Counted from the stretch's first letter, positions 11,364 to 23,024 are shown. The stretch is DNA of 64,000 nucleotides from Siphonodentalium dalli (GCA_032622095.1 CP136061.1:122338754-122402753), one strand, 5' to 3'. A program made the numbers and translations. Notes: generated by a model not told the origin, from the sequence alone.

Positions 11364-12450
11364 CACAAACCTATCAACACATGCATGTTAAAAAAAAACT
11401 ATTTAATTTTATTAGCATGTATCCACTTTTGTATATATTTGTACATATATTGTCTCATTATCCATATTATGATACAGATGATAATATTTAAAGCATTCAT
11501 TCAAGTTCTCAATAAACATGAATTTATTTGGAATATTAAAGCCCATCAAAAATGATGAGAATGATATTCTTTTGCATATTTTACACTCTACATTCCACAT
11601 TTTAGCATAATGTCACTGTGGCCTGGAATAATTAACTGCAATAATAAACACGAATCTTTGGACTTTGAAATTTCAGCTACCTTTGTTATGAATAAACATG
11701 AATTGAAACATAACAATTGATTTGGATTATTAAAATTCATCAGAAATGTTTAGAATGATAATACTAGTAAAGGCTTTCTGAAGTTTGTGCCCCCTTTACC
11801 ATTTTATATAATTACTTCCACCATCCCTGCTGGGATGTCAATGATATGTTGTGGCATAGCAACAGTTCCCCGAGTTGCGATCCAGAGCAAGTATTAAGAA
11901 CATCCTAAAATAAACTCCAGCGAATTCTGGATTAACAAGACCTCACCCTTGAATAATTTCTCAAATGTAGACCAGTGTTTGTCATGAATCCATTTCTGTG
12001 TAAAAGTTCAATAATCGCCTGATTGAAGTGCATTGTGTGCACCTTAATCAATAAAGGAATTTGGGAAACAATAGCGCACTTCAGTATACTTTATATGCAC
12101 CGGGCAGCTCATCAAGGTCTGCATCTAAATCAAAGCTAAATCAATACAGAAACACTACAGTCTCCCCTTTGTGTTAAGTACTGACGCTAAATAAAATAGC
12201 TTAATACAATTGAGAGGAATAACAATTTTTTTATACAAAAGAATACTCTCGTTGGGAGAAAGCACACAAAACAGTGAAAGACTTATGCAAAGGACAAATG
12301 CACTAAATCCCCAGGGACAACACACCATTATAGCAAATAAAAGGCCTCTAGGTCACACATCCCCCAAAAAAGTTTGCTTCATTTTACCGATGTACGATCG
12401 GGGCCTTTTTAGAAATGAACAATTTAATCAGGCCTGAAAATATTGTGCTG
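11364..12450. other. Anonymous AT-rich stretch
   Basis: No recognised repeat family or gene. The short frames on both strands here are overlapping and low in complexity. Confidence 0.4.
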
Positions 12451-12585
12451 GTTATTTGCAGAATGAGGTCCCCAGAGGGTGAATTTAGTGACACTACCCC
12501 GCACAGCTGGATAGCATCACTAAATTCACCCTCTGGGGATCTCATTCTGCTTAGGCCTCATCTTCTCCAGAAAGTATTTTCATTA
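12451..12585 (+). mobile_element. Family F element, left hairpin only
   Basis: One hairpin (AATGAGGTCCCCAGAGGGTG and inverse) with the start of the spacer, GCTTAGGCCTCATCTTCT. Truncated on both sides. Confidence 0.65.
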
Positions 12586-12599
12586 TCAAATTAACAAAT

Positions 12600-12690
12600 T
12601 TTAGTTTAAACTTCTTCCTAAAGTTTCTTTATAAAGTTTCTTCAAAAATTTTCTTTGAAACTTTCTTTAGAAACTTTCTTACACTTTAGA
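12600..12690 (+). repeat. Short degenerate AAACTTTCTT repeats
   Basis: Several imperfect direct copies of an AAAGTTTCTTT-like unit. Low-complexity minisatellite with no other signal. Confidence 0.4.
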
Positions 12691-12729
12691 TTAGTTCAGT
12701 TTCTATGTATCCCCAAATTGGTAGATGAC

Positions 12730-12920
12730 TCAATGCATAATCGAGGTGCCCAATTGGTGGAATCACCATCTTTACGATCTGGAAACTTGTGACAAGGTCT
12801 CCAATAGCAGATGAGGCCATTCACAATGAGGTCCCCAGAGGATGAATTTGGTGATGCTAGCCCACTGTGTGGGGTAGCGTCTCCAAATTCACCCTCTGAG
12901 GACCTCATTCTGCAAAAGTC
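12730..12920 (+). mobile_element. Family F element, right hairpin fragment
   Basis: Spacer remnant (GCATAATCGAGGTGCCCAA) followed by a hairpin with AATGAGGTCCCCAGAGGATG arms, ending near CTCATTCTGCAAA. The terminus is lost. A 12.45-12.92 kb pair of F fragments may be one broken copy. Confidence 0.6.
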
Positions 12921-13107
12921 CAGCACCTTAGGTTGGGCCTGAATTTGATTCATGAGGCAACAATCATTGAATAAAACTGTCTATGTTGTTAACACGTTGG
13001 CTGCCACTACGAGTTAACTCATAGTAAACGGTTTCATGGGTATTACTACAACAAGATAACTCGTAGTGGTGTTCATTCCACATAAATAACCACAAAAACC
13101 ACAAGCA

Positions 13108-14446
13108 AACTAGGGGTGCCACGATTAATCGCATAATCGATAAACCGTTGATAAAGCCGATAATCGATTACCATTTCCGCCGACGATTAATCTTTGTTAT
13201 TTCGGATGTTGGAAAATGCCGGGGTATAATTGAATATCGTGTTTGTTAAAATTGTTTTGCACAGATTAATCTACAACCGAGGGATTATTAACAACCTTTG
13301 AAAGCATATCAAAGAGATTCCGACAATATGAGTACTACTAATATGTTGCAAACAGTCAGAAGCTCATTTGATGATGCGACATTGTTACTCTTTGTTGTAT
13401 ATTCTACAAATTGGCGGTGCTGCAGCTTTGTACTTATGGTGACATCGTTGCTCATCGTTGCTGAATGCAACTGAATGCACTCGCCCTTTTATTGGAGTGG
13501 TGACGGTGAATGAAATTCACTATTATCAAACACTTAACTTGTTCTTAGTCCTGAAATTAGTGGCTGGGGGCCACCTTTGTGATTGTTATCCACGCTCTGG
13601 AAGTTTGCTGAAACTTATAGTTTCCATAGCATTAGATTCCTTTTTTTTAGAAACTGCCTGTGGTCCGTCATGCAATCCTACTTTCATATTGTTTGTATGT
13701 TTGGCTATTCTTAACACTGAAATTAATAGCAACGTTCGTTCTAATGAACTCACAAATATTATAACCATGGCATCGCTGAGAACTGTGCTGGTATTGAATA
13801 CACTATGCTCATTAGTCACTCCTAGTACCGGTGGTTTATGACACACTTTTCATGTTAACCCTTTACCCAACAAACCGGCCAAAACCGGCCAAATAAAGCT
13901 TCAACAGCCTAAAATATCTTCGGTCTGTCTCAATAAAACCATACAAATATGGATATCATTGGAACCGGCTCCTTGACCACATTGTGATAGTTACAGTTAT
14001 ACCCTGTGCCAATGCATTCTCTTATATATGCGAGTCGACCATAGGTCGCCTCGCATATATAAGAGAATGCATTGGCCTAAAAAAAATCTTTTTTTAACAC
14101 TTTTTACCATTTTTTCTTACATTCTTTAACAATTTTATAATTTGTAATGTGTTAAGCCAATGCATTCTCTTATATATGCGAGGCGACCTATGGTCGACTC
14201 GCATATATAAGAGAATGCATTGGCACAGGGCCCTTCTGTTGGGTAAAGGGTTAAGATAACAAATACATCAGCGGATGCCTGAAACAACCAGCGACAGCAG
14301 TTAACCCGCACCCAGCCAATAGGCCATATTACGGAATACTTCCATTGATGTAATTAATATTAGGTCCGATTAATCGATTATAGTTGATTATTGAGGACCG
14401 ATTATCGATTTATAAAAATCTGATAATCAGCTGTGGTTCTATGTTT
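13108..14446. mobile_element. Possible hAT-like element with ATAATCGAT termini
   Basis: Starts TAGGGGTGCCACGATTAATC, followed by ATAATCGATTACC. Near 14370-14446 the inverse theme returns as GATTAATCGATTATAG, GACCGATTATCGATTTAT and CTGTGGTTCTA. TAGGGGTG-type termini followed by ATTAATCG are common in metazoan hAT elements. No 8-bp duplication was found. The 127-codon frame at 13458-13841 has no hAT signature that I can see. Confidence 0.35.
13855..14254 (-). mobile_element. Family B TTAA dual-hairpin MITE, complete
   Basis: Exactly 400 bp, TTAA to TTAA, in reverse orientation to the copy at 8711: the GGCCGGTTTTGGCCGG-type arm is on the left and the CAACAGAAGGGCCC-type arm on the right. Both hairpins and the AT-rich spacer are intact. 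Nested in the family N element. Confidence 0.88.
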
Positions 14447-14944
14447 ATTACACATCTCGTATACTCCACGGGCTCTATGATTGGTTTAATTCTGACTATG
14501 GAGAATTTGAATATATATAGTGCCAGAGACTCTGCATGAAAGTTCAGTTCCCTGTCAATGAGCATACCAGTGTTTGTGTAAATTCATTTATCGTGTCTTA
14601 TAAAATTTTACTCGACCATGATTTGGTGGTTATACAATGTTGAAAAATGTTATAAAGTTATACAAGACAAGTCGTAGCTGCACCAGCAATGAAACACTGG
14701 TAAATTCCATCCCAGGTGCCAACTACGAGTTATCTTGTACTAGCCTTTAACCTTATGACATGTTTCAGCATCATGCATATAACCCAATATTGGTTGAATA
14801 ATCACTCTTATGTATGTAAAATATCAACTACTATCAGCAAAACATGCAATACCATGTTGTCATATGGCATGTTACCCAGTTTTTGGCAGTGAACGTGTTA
14901 ATACACCTAGTTTTATTTGATTAGACACTAGCGTGATCAGTAAA

Positions 14945-15165
14945 ATCTACGTCTATGAAGTTGTCATCCGGAAACCAAAATAATTAGGAAATTCAAAGAT
15001 ATAATTAACTGCGGTAAAAATCAGTGGACCGAACCCAAATTCAAACTTGGCCTGTATTTTCATGTGAGAAATCCATACACCAAATTTGATAGCAATCTGA
15101 TAACTATTACTAAAGCTATAATCCGAAAAACATCTGGGACAGATGGACACATGTGATTTATATAG
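14945..15165 (+). repeat. Single unit of tandem repeat family O
   Basis: Contains GTTGTCATCCGGAAACC, GTGGACCGAACCCAAATTC, CTGTATTTTCATGTG and ends with CATCTGGGACAGATGGACAC. The same blocks in the same order are repeated about three times at 40746-41175. Noncoding interspersed repeat. Confidence 0.55.
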
Positions 15166-15245
15166 TATTCTCTTATATATGAGAGGCGACTTATGGGAGA
15201 CTCACATCTATAAGAGAAAGCATTGGCACAGGGTTTTCGCAAAAT
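15166..15245 (-). mobile_element. Family C MITE fragment
   Basis: One hairpin only (ATTCTCTTATATATGAGAGG and inverse), followed by the family C terminal block CACAGGGTTTTCGCAAAATT. The rest is absent. Confidence 0.6.
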
Positions 15246-15504
15246 TTCAGGGGACAATTACCCGTCTGCAGGGGCTTGTAATGTGCTTTTTTTGTTATTA
15301 TTACGGTATAAAGAATGTATGCAACAACGGCGGAGGAAACGCTCAGCGTGTTGCAAGTCCATGTACACCTTCCTACAAGAACAACAAATACTTGAAGGGA
15401 TCATATACTCAAAATCTCAAGAAAACAAGAAACCCCCAGGGAACTTAATACTATGGAACCAAGGATCAAACATCAAATACAACCAATATTTGAAACAAAC
15501 AGAC

Positions 15505-15871
15505 AGCAGGCTAGCAACACCAAATTCACCCTCTGGGGACCTCATTCTGCTTAGATATCATCTTCTGGGAAGTATCTATAGTCTCAAATTAACATTGTTT
15601 TTAGTTACTTTTTCCCTTCTGTTCAGTTTCTATATCTCCAAACTTGCGAAGTTAATTGCATAAAAGAGGTGATTAATGGGCGAACATCACAAACATCAAC
15701 TCGCAAACTTTGATCTGATCCTAGGTCTCCTATAGCAGTTGAGATCTAAGCAAAATGAGGTTGCCTGAGGATAAATTTGATGACACTAGCCCATCGAGCA
15801 GGATAGCGTCACTAAATTCACACTCTGGGGACCTCATGCTGAAAATATCAGACACACAATATCCAGGCTTG
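15505..15871 (+). mobile_element. Family F element, left hairpin half-deleted
   Basis: Starts inside the first hairpin at CAGGCTAGCAACACC and runs through the whole spacer. It ends with a degenerate second hairpin and the terminus CAGACACACAATATCCAGG. Eleven bases further the next TTAA element begins. Confidence 0.7.
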
Positions 15872-15881
15872 TATAGATCAC

Positions 15882-16272
15882 TTAACCCTTTACCCAACAA
15901 ACCGGCCAAATAAAGCTGCAACAGCCTAAAATATCTTCGGTCTGTCTCAATAGAACCATACAAATATGGATATCATTGGAACCGCCTCCTTGACCACATT
16001 GTGATAGTTACAGTTATGCCCTGTGCCAATGCATTCTCTTATATATGCGAGTCGACCATAGGTCGCCTCGCATATATAAGAGAATGCATTGGCCTAAAAA
16101 AAATCATTTTTTTAACACTTTTTACCATTTTTTCTTACATTCTTTAACAATTTTATAATTTTTAATGTGTTAAGCCAATGCATTCTCTTATATATGCGAG
16201 GCGACCTATGGTCGACTCGCATATATAAGAGAATGCATTGGCACAGGGCCCTTCTGTTGGGTAAAGGGTTAA
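15882..16272 (-). mobile_element. Family B TTAA dual-hairpin MITE, complete
   Basis: TTAA at both ends; same reverse orientation as 13855. The left arm has lost one GGCCAAAACC repeat unit relative to the 400-bp copies, which accounts for the shorter length. Both hairpins intact. Confidence 0.87.
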
Positions 16273-16383
16273 ACCTGAATTATGATGCCTGAGATACAGA
16301 GAAATAAAGTTGGCTCAGGGACACTTTTAACATTAAAGGGCCCTAACTCTGGAAAATATGGATGGACAAACCTGTTACGGTAA

Positions 16384-16588
16384 AGTAATGCCCTAAATAA
16401 TCGACTCCTTAACCACAATAGAATTATGGGTAATTTTTCAGGATTTAGTCGGAAATATGGCTTGTTGCCATTAATCGGAAAGTGAGAGCTTTCCAATGAA
16501 TGGCAGCAAGCCATATTTCCGACTAAACCCTGAAAAATTACCCATAATTCTGCTGTGGTTAAGGAGTCGATTATTTAGGGCATTACTG
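16384..16588. mobile_element. Family A palindromic MITE
   Basis: Left terminus mutated (TAAAGTAATGCCC); right terminus GGGCATTACTG followed by TA. The arms meet at GGAAAGTGAGAGCTTTCC with a shortened loop. A family C fragment and a half copy of family A follow directly. Confidence 0.8.
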
Positions 16589-16590
16589 TA

Positions 16591-16682
16591 TATGAGTATC
16601 CCATAGCAGCCTTGCATATATAAGAAAATGCATTATTTTCCTTGACCTTGTAAGCCAGTGCATTCTCTTATATATGGGAGAC
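16591..16682 (-). mobile_element. Family C MITE fragment between two family A pieces
   Basis: Has the half hairpin CATATATAAGAAAATGCATT, the spacer CTTGACCTTGTAAG and the start of the second hairpin (CATTCTCTTATATATGGGAG). It is then cut off by a family A half element. Confidence 0.65.
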
Positions 16683-16789
16683 TCGAGAGCTTTCCGATGA
16701 ATGGCAGCAAGCCATATTTCCGACTAAACCCTGAAAAAATTCCCGTAATTCTGCTGTGGTTTAGGGGTCGATTATTTAGGACATTACTG
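16683..16789 (+). mobile_element. Family A MITE, right half only
   Basis: Begins at the palindrome centre (CGAGAGCTTTCCGATGAATG) and runs to the terminus GGACATTACTG. The left arm is missing, and its place is taken by the family C fragment. Confidence 0.75.
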
Positions 16790-17904
16790 TTGTTACGAAC
16801 AGACAGAGCCCATTTCTATATCCCCAGCCAAATTTGTATGCAAGGGATAATGAACAAAGAAAGATAACTTCAGAATGGAAAGCAAACTATTTCATTTGCC
16901 CTTCTTTTGAGAGCAGTCATGGTGGTGAATCGCTCCATGGCTGAGATATCTATGTGAACAGACGAAAAAAAAAATTCCAGATAAACAAAGGATAACTCTA
17001 GAATGGAAGTGAACAGACGGCTGGACAGATCGACAAAGTCAATCCACTATACCAACTTTTGAAGAATTAAAATATAATTTGATTTTTATGTAAAAAAAAA
17101 AAAATATGTACTAAGGTGGGGAAACAGCGCCATTACATTGAAAGTGGTTACGAGAAATTATATCTGGAATAATTACCTTGCTAAAATAAATTTATAAACA
17201 TTTAGTGATATTCAAGTCAAATAAATGAAAAATTGTCATTTTTAATCTGTTCAGACTTGAAGGTAAAAAAAAAAGATGAAATATTTCTTTCCATACAGTG
17301 GGTTATAATTGTATTTTATTAGATGAAATATCAATGAAGTCTATATGGCACTAAATTTGAAGTTAAGAGTCGATGGAAATGGAATTTTCGAAATATGGAA
17401 ATTCGGCTGGCTGCCCCAGAAAGGTGCAGATCACATGTAAACTTGTAAAGGAGGAATTGACATCACTCACAGTTCCAACAAATTGCAACAAATTATCATC
17501 AGGACGACCATATTACATATTACCCCCCCCCCCCCCCCCCCCACCCCATTTTAACTTTTGTCTTTGTTATTGAGAGAAAGTTAACTAAACCTTACGGATA
17601 CAAATGGATCATGTAAATTCAAATAAATTCATAAAATTTTGTCAATTAAAGTGTACGTATTCCAAATGAATTGTACTAGTTTTCTTTTTCCTAATGGTTT
17701 TCCCTTTGAACAACATAACTAGCTGACATAACTAACCTTTGTTTATTCCAATAAATTGAGAAAACATTCATCATGTAAAAAACAATATTCACCAAACAAC
17801 ACACAAGGAAAAGGAACTTCCTGGTATATTTTTTTTACAAACTGAGCACCAGCTGTATGCTATGTCACTCAGCGGTACAAGGTATGCACACCAGGTTACA
17901 CTGA
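16790..17904. other. Anonymous stretch with poly(C) run
   Basis: No supported gene. A run of 20 C lies at 17523-17542, preceded by AT-rich sequence. Confidence 0.45.
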
Positions 17905-18275
17905 CAAGCCTGCAAATAGTGTGTCTGTCATTTGCAGAATGAGGCCCCCAGATGGTGAATTTAGTGATGCTATCCCACACAGTGGGCTAGCATTAGCAAA
18001 TTCACCCTCTGGGGATCTTATTCTGCTTTGGCCTCATATTTTGGGAAGTATCTATATAGTCTCAAATTAACATTGTTTTAAGTAACTTTTTCCATTCTGT
18101 TCATGCATGCAGTTTCTATATTCCCTAATTTGCAGAAGATAAATTGCATAATCGAGGTGACTTAAATGGACGAACATCACCAACTTCAACTGGGGAACCG
18201 CAATCAGATCCTAGGTCTCCCCTTAATTCACCCTCTTGGACCTCACAAATGACAGCCACACTATTTGTAAGCTTG
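17905..18275 (+). mobile_element. Family F dual-hairpin element with perfect 8-bp TSD
   Basis: TACACTGA occurs immediately before CAAGCC (17897-17904) and immediately after GCTTG (18276-18283). The left hairpin is intact and the spacer complete. The right hairpin has lost most of its left arm. Together with 2999-3397 and 9321-9574 this defines the termini (CAAGCCTGCAAATAGTG) and the target-site length. Confidence 0.87.
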
Positions 18276-18442
18276 TACACTGAAACATAGTTTTACACAG
18301 CAGTAACTGATGAACCTTTTGACCTCTGGACCAAAGGTCACTCAACTACATGTGTTCATATCTGCAGCTAAATAATATAACTGTTGAATGATGATATCCT
18401 ATACCAGGGATTCTATACCATGTTCTAATCCATGTCAAATAT

Positions 18443-18580
18443 TAACCCTTAAATTCCTGAATGGATTCTCCCGTTCAGTTATAAAAAGTAAACAACATAA
18501 CGGACTGTTCCAAATTTGGGGATCCTTACGAATTAATCAATGGGCATCAAGCCACTACCCATCGATGAGTATCAAGTTAA
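18443..18580 (+). mobile_element. Family D-related TTAA fragment
   Basis: TTAACCCTTAAATTCCTGAATGGATTCTCCCGTTCAG resembles the left end of the family D element at 58818 (GGATTCTCCCACCCAGTTAT). It ends at a TTAA at 18577 that begins another CCCTTTCTATAC terminus. Confidence 0.45.
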
Positions 18581-18598
18581 CCCTTTCTATACTATAAA

Positions 18599-18765
18599 GT
18601 CATTATACAATGTTGTGTACAGTATGTGTTTTTCTTGTATGAGTCCAGGTTGTGGTGAAAAGTCATATTGGACAAGACACGCAGTGTTGAGTCCAATATG
18701 ACTTTTTCACCACAACCTGAATGAGTACAAGAAAAACACATACTGTACACAACATTGTATAATGA
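18599..18765. repeat. Long near-perfect hairpin
   Basis: The left arm 18599-18673 starts GTCATTATACAATGTTG and ends CATATTGGAC. The right arm 18691-18765 is its near-perfect inverse, with an 18-base loop. Partial copies of the inner arm (AGTCCAATATGACTTTTTC) return at about 19048-19092. It is probably a foldback element that begins just inside a family D-type terminus. Confidence 0.65.
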
Positions 18766-19135
18766 CATTTGGATTATCCATCTGTATGTTTATCCAAATT
18801 TTGGGAATAAAACTTTTGTGGTTATTTTTGGTATTTGTCAGCACTTAATTCTCTATAAAAGCCTGTATTTGATCATCAGAAAGCACGATTTGGAACAATA
18901 AACACGGAAGTGAAAAAAAAACTCGGAAGTGAAATGTCCGGTAAATCCACCAGTGTTGCGCGCGCATCACAATTTCACCAATTCATTTCACAATAGAGTT
19001 AATTTGTGATGTCACAGAGTCCTGATAAAAAAGTCATATTGCACACTTATGAGTCCAATATGACATTCGGGAGTCCAATATGACTTTTTCCCGGATTATC
19101 ACGTGGCGGCTTTGCCCAATCAGAAATAGTGTTAG

Positions 19136-19384
19136 TTAACCCTTTGAGTGCCAGGGGCCGATCTCATCGGCCCTAAACCTACAAAATAAGTCTGTTAAAG
19201 AATATAAGAATAAATTATTAAAATTGTAAAAAATTGTAAAAAAAACAAAAAATTGTTAGGCCAATGCATTCTCTTATATATTATATATGCGAGGCGACCT
19301 ATGTCGACTCGCATATATAAGAGAATGCATTGGCACAGGGTATATGGGTTGATACAAAAATCGACCTGGCACTCAAAGGGTTAA
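19136..19384. mobile_element. Family E TTAA MITE, complete
   Basis: TTAA at both ends with inverted termini TTAACCCTTTGAGTGCCAGG and CCTGGCACTCAAAGGGTTAA. Only one copy of the CATTCTCTTATATATGCGAG hairpin core is present, with a duplicated TATATTATATATG. It shares that core with families B and C although the termini differ. Confidence 0.8.
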
Positions 19385-19638
19385 GGGATGGATAATAATA
19401 AATACTTATTTACAGTACTCTCTTTCAGGACATATGTTCAGATAAATCGTTTGTTGATCTTATTATCTGAACATTTCCTATCAATAAAAATGAATCCTTC
19501 TGCACTTGTATCATCTTTGTGTCAGTTTGTCGTCTGCTTCTAAATATTACCTGAAGACCCTTCCAAATGAATAATAGATCGTTCCAATGTATACTTTCAT
19601 AACTGAATGGGAGAATCATTTAGTTTAGAAAGGGTTAA
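19385..19638 (-). mobile_element. Family D TTAA element, reversed
   Basis: Right end AACTGAATGGGAGAATC ... AGAAAGGGTTAA is the inverse of the family D left end at 38578. The block TTCAGATAAATCGTTTG with TTATTATCTGAACATTTCC is the D internal inverted repeat. Family E abuts on the left and family C lies 6 bp to the right. Confidence 0.6.
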
Positions 19639-19644
19639 CTAAAG

Positions 19645-19900
19645 TTAACTCTTTCATGACAAGAGCTTCCTGAAATTTTGCGAAAACCCTGTGCCAATGC
19701 ATTCTCTTATATATGCGAGTCTCCAAGAGAGCGCCTCTCATATATAAGACAATATATTGGCCTAACAATATTTACCTTGTAAGCCAGTGCATTCTCTTAT
19801 ATATGCGAGGCTCCATATGGGAGACTGGCATATATAAGAGAATGCACTGTCACCAGATCTTTAATGCTACACCAGTGCAGGTCCCATCATCAAAGGTTAA
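19645..19900 (+). mobile_element. Family C TTAA dual-hairpin MITE
   Basis: Starts TTAACTCTTTCATGAC and ends ATCATCAAAGGTTAA. Two CATTCTCTTATATATGCGAG-type hairpins are separated by ATATTTACCTTGTAAG. The terminal block TTCCTGAAATTTTGCGAAAA is diagnostic for this family. Non-autonomous. Confidence 0.8.
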
Positions 19901-19984
19901 AATACTTGTTGGTTAGAGCATTGATAATAAAGGTATGACAAAATCAGATCTAAGATCAATTATGCTAGTGCTGGGCAGAAATAA

Positions 19985-20287
19985 CAAGAGCACGCCGTCG
20001 GGCGTGGCATAATACACCCGTTTCTGGAGTAGAGTGGGGCAAGGTTTAATTCATTTGTTTGAAACCTTTGACTTAAGACGAAATAAAAACAAAAATAAAA
20101 CACAATAATCTGGACACCGCATTTCGGGTAAAATCTAAGTCGAAAAACTAACATACCAAATTTTTTTCAGTGCACTCGATTCAATCTAAAGTTATCATCC
20201 GGAAACCAAAAGCGGACGGACGGACGACGGACAACGGACGGACAACCCATTTACATAATACGACCGTTTTTTCAAACGGGTGTATAA
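19985..20287. repeat. Repeat bounded by ATACACCCGTTT inverted ends
   Basis: ATAATACACCCGTTTC at the left and AAACGGGTGTATAA at the right are inverse. The interior contains AAAGTTATCATCCGGAAACC (shared with family O) and GGACGGACGGACG runs. Element class unknown; no coding frame. Confidence 0.45.
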
Positions 20288-20338
20288 AAAGTGAAAAAAA
20301 AATATTCCAACAGTAAACAGAGCAAAATAATCAAATTA

Positions 20339-20549
20339 CAGTAATGCCCTAAATAATCGACTCCTTAACCACAGCAGAATTATGGGAAATTTTCAGGATT
20401 TAGCCGGAAATATGGCTCGTTGCCATTCATCGGAAAACTATCACTGAGAGCTTTCCGATGAATGGCAACAAGCCATATTTCCGACTAAATCCTGAAAAGT
20501 ACCCATAATTCTGATGTGGTTAAGGAGTCAATTATATAGGGCATTACTG
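20339..20549. mobile_element. Family A palindromic MITE (Tc1/mariner-like)
   Basis: Full copy between TA dinucleotides, CAGTAATGCCC to GGGCATTACTG. The arms are inverse apart from a few substitutions; the loop is AACTATCACTGAGAGCT. Confidence 0.86.
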
Positions 20550-20551
20550 TA

Positions 20552-22311
20552 GCTACGATGACAATCATTGTTGAGCAGTAATATGGTGTTTTACCTTCCG
20601 AATATTCACGTAAACGGCGACTTTGGTGTACTGATTAAAAAAAAAAATAGACAGTAATTATGGTGACGGTATTGAAATCTATGTCTACGCCTGCTATTTG
20701 AGATAGAAAATGCTGTTTATATTCCCCCGACCAAATCATTTGGTGGCGTTTTTAATATTTATCATTGTAAATAACATTGTATTGCCAGCAGCGATATAAG
20801 AGCTGGACAGATACCTGGAAGTTTTTTGGAAATGTTCTCCTCCTCCCTCCCCTCCACCCACATGACTCAATGGTCACATAATGAAAATTGTATTTATATT
20901 GCTTGTATCTATGTAATTTATAAATTAAACAAAAAATTATTTGATGAATAATTTTGGTTCACCACAGCAAAATTGCCCTGTCTCTAGATGAATGAATTTC
21001 CCTGTAAAGACTTATCACTAATTATGAACAATTATTGCCTCGATTATTACAATTCTGCCCTGATTGTCGGTTGGTATGTCTGTCAACGAGTAGCATTGTT
21101 AGTTGCATACACACCACATGTATGGTCAGCGAATCCATTCGAATTAGTAATATCTATGAAATTTTGAAAATTTGAACTGCAAAATTAGACAAAGAATTAT
21201 TACTAACTTCCTGATATGCGGAAAAAAACACTCTTCTTACTATATCATTCATATATCCAGATTTCACAAACAAATATATGAAAAAAAATTGACCATTTCA
21301 TTTGTAGAACTAATAAATCTGAGTACATTTGGACTAATAGTAGAGGTTACTGAGTACATGCAATAAAAGGACTCTGGGCATATGGAAATTAAAGCATTGT
21401 CATTTTAGTTTAGGCGGCACACCAGGGCACACCAGACGTTAACAAAGGTTGACATTTACACACAGTGGTAGGCTGCATGTCAAGTCTTCAACAATATACA
21501 TTGTCATCAAAGAGTGTATATATCTCCATTTTAAGAACAGGTAATAAAAGTTTAAAGTTGATACTTTCTTACCTATAGATGAATGATAGATCCGAGAATA
21601 AAATGATTATACTGCAGTTAAACACGCCAGGTACGTTGTTACTGCATTATCACCTGGCGTGATCTTAATCATAATGCACTGACGGGAATTAATCAATATG
21701 AGATAGTCATCGCAATTACTCACTCTGTATCCTCTATCATTGCTAAATACAGGTTCTCCGATACATTCCATATGTATATTGCTATTTTGGTTTCAATTGG
21801 GCCCACGAAGGTCTATTGTTATATATATACATTAATGTTGATTATTGGGGAACTTAATACAAAACCAAATATCTCATCGATTTGGGGGTACAGCAGCGGA
21901 AATTTGGATAAACAAACAAGGTTTTTTTTAAATGACACTCTTTGTATCTAACAATAGAAATCACTCAGTGCAGATCAATTCTTTTACCAAAATTAAATGG
22001 AGAAGTGCTTCCATATGCCCGACTATTTTCCCAGATTTGACGTTTTTTGTGACTATCCCTTATTCCCACCAATCATTGTTGATACAATACAATTGTCGAT
22101 ACTCTAATCATAACAGTTCTACATTCTCCGGTTCCTTGTATGGATTTCATTGAATGAAATTCTCTTCACTTTTAGTTCAAAGGTTTCATAAAGCGGATTA
22201 CTAGTATGTATGCAATATAAAATGAAATATAAAAATTGTCCACATACACACCCCAATTAATTTTTAACCCATTACCTCAATGATGGATCCTTTATATTTT
22301 TGCCTTATCTA
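20552..22311. other. Anonymous AT-rich stretch
   Basis: No gene recognised. A small hairpin (ACACGCCAGGT near 21625 with ACCTGGCGTGAT near 21651) and a CTCCTCCCTCCCCTCC run near 20840 are the only structures seen. Confidence 0.4.
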
Positions 22312-22406
22312 CCTATACTAATAAAACTCAAATTTGTTTATTTGTCTGTCCGACTATGTCCGACCAAACGGCTGGACCCTCGGAGCTGAAAATTTGTACA
22401 CAGGAG
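22312..22406 (+). repeat. Interspersed repeat (family M), left part, split by hAT insertion
   Basis: Runs from CTATACTAATAAAACTC through TGTCTGTCCGACTATGTCC to TTGTACACAGGAG. The continuation GGAGTCAATTGACATGGGGA is found only 11.6 kb away, at 34003. The sequence was one piece before the hAT element inserted. The AATAAAACTC start resembles Helitron-type 5' ends, which is a guess. Confidence 0.55.
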
Positions 22407-22860
22407 CAGTGTTCGCGCTGTCGGTAGGCAAATTAGCCAATGGCCAATCTTTTTCGAATTTGGCGAATAAAAATTTCATTTGGCTAAATTTACCCCAAAT
22501 GGAGACGAAAGCTAACTAAAAAAGAGCTGAATAGAGACAGAAACAGGTAAGCTCTAACATTTAACCAGCCTAATCGTCAAAACGCTTAATCTGTACACTG
22601 GTTACGTAATTTTGTGTTCATTAGGCAGTCTGCAAGATTAAATACCTAAATCCATTGTTCCCTTAATTGGATGTACCGGCGAACAATTCTTAACTAATGG
22701 TTACGTAATGTCACAAACTGCATCCCGTCTAATATCCACCTGGCTTCACATCATAAAATAGATATTCAACAGTTATCACCTTACTATAATAAGCAATAGT
22801 TAGCGACCGTCATGGTGTCAGCGACATAGAGTTATTACAATTGGTTTAGTGGATTTATGT

Positions 22861-23024
22861 GATTATAAGTAATGGTTAGAGCACAAGAATTGTTCTTTAC
22901 CAGAATCAATCGAGTCGAAGACGAGATTTATTCTGGTAAAGAACGATTTGCGTGCTCTGACCGACTTATGACTATTGATCCCTTGATTTGCGTGCTCTGA
23001 CCGACTTATGACTATTGATCCCTT
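22861..23024. repeat. Hairpin plus 40-bp tandem duplication inside the hAT element
   Basis: TTGTTCTTTACCAGAAT and its inverse ATTCTGGTAAAGAACG form the stem, with AGAGCAC/GTGCTCT further out. The unit GATTTGCGTGCTCTGACCG and on to CCCTT is repeated exactly twice (22945-22984, 22985-23024), extending one arm. Three CTCATTGACSAGTGATYAC blocks follow at about 23160, 23245 and 23315. Confidence 0.6.

Larger units (their letters stand above)
12989..14901. mobile_element. Family N TTAA element with nested insertions
   Basis: TTAACACGTTGGCTGCCA at the left is answered by TGGCAGTGAACGTGTTAA at the right, giving TTAA plus about 14 bp of inverted terminus. Further in, ACTACGAGTTAACTC and its inverse ACTACGAGTTATCTTG also recur. 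The family B element at 13855-14254 lies inside, as does a CGATTAATCG-rich segment from 13108. No transposase was recognised. Confidence 0.6.

Noticed and set aside
13458-13841. 127-codon plus-strand frame, longest in the first 20 kb
   Set aside because: No domain, no splice context, an open antisense frame over the same stretch, and it lies inside a repeat (family N).
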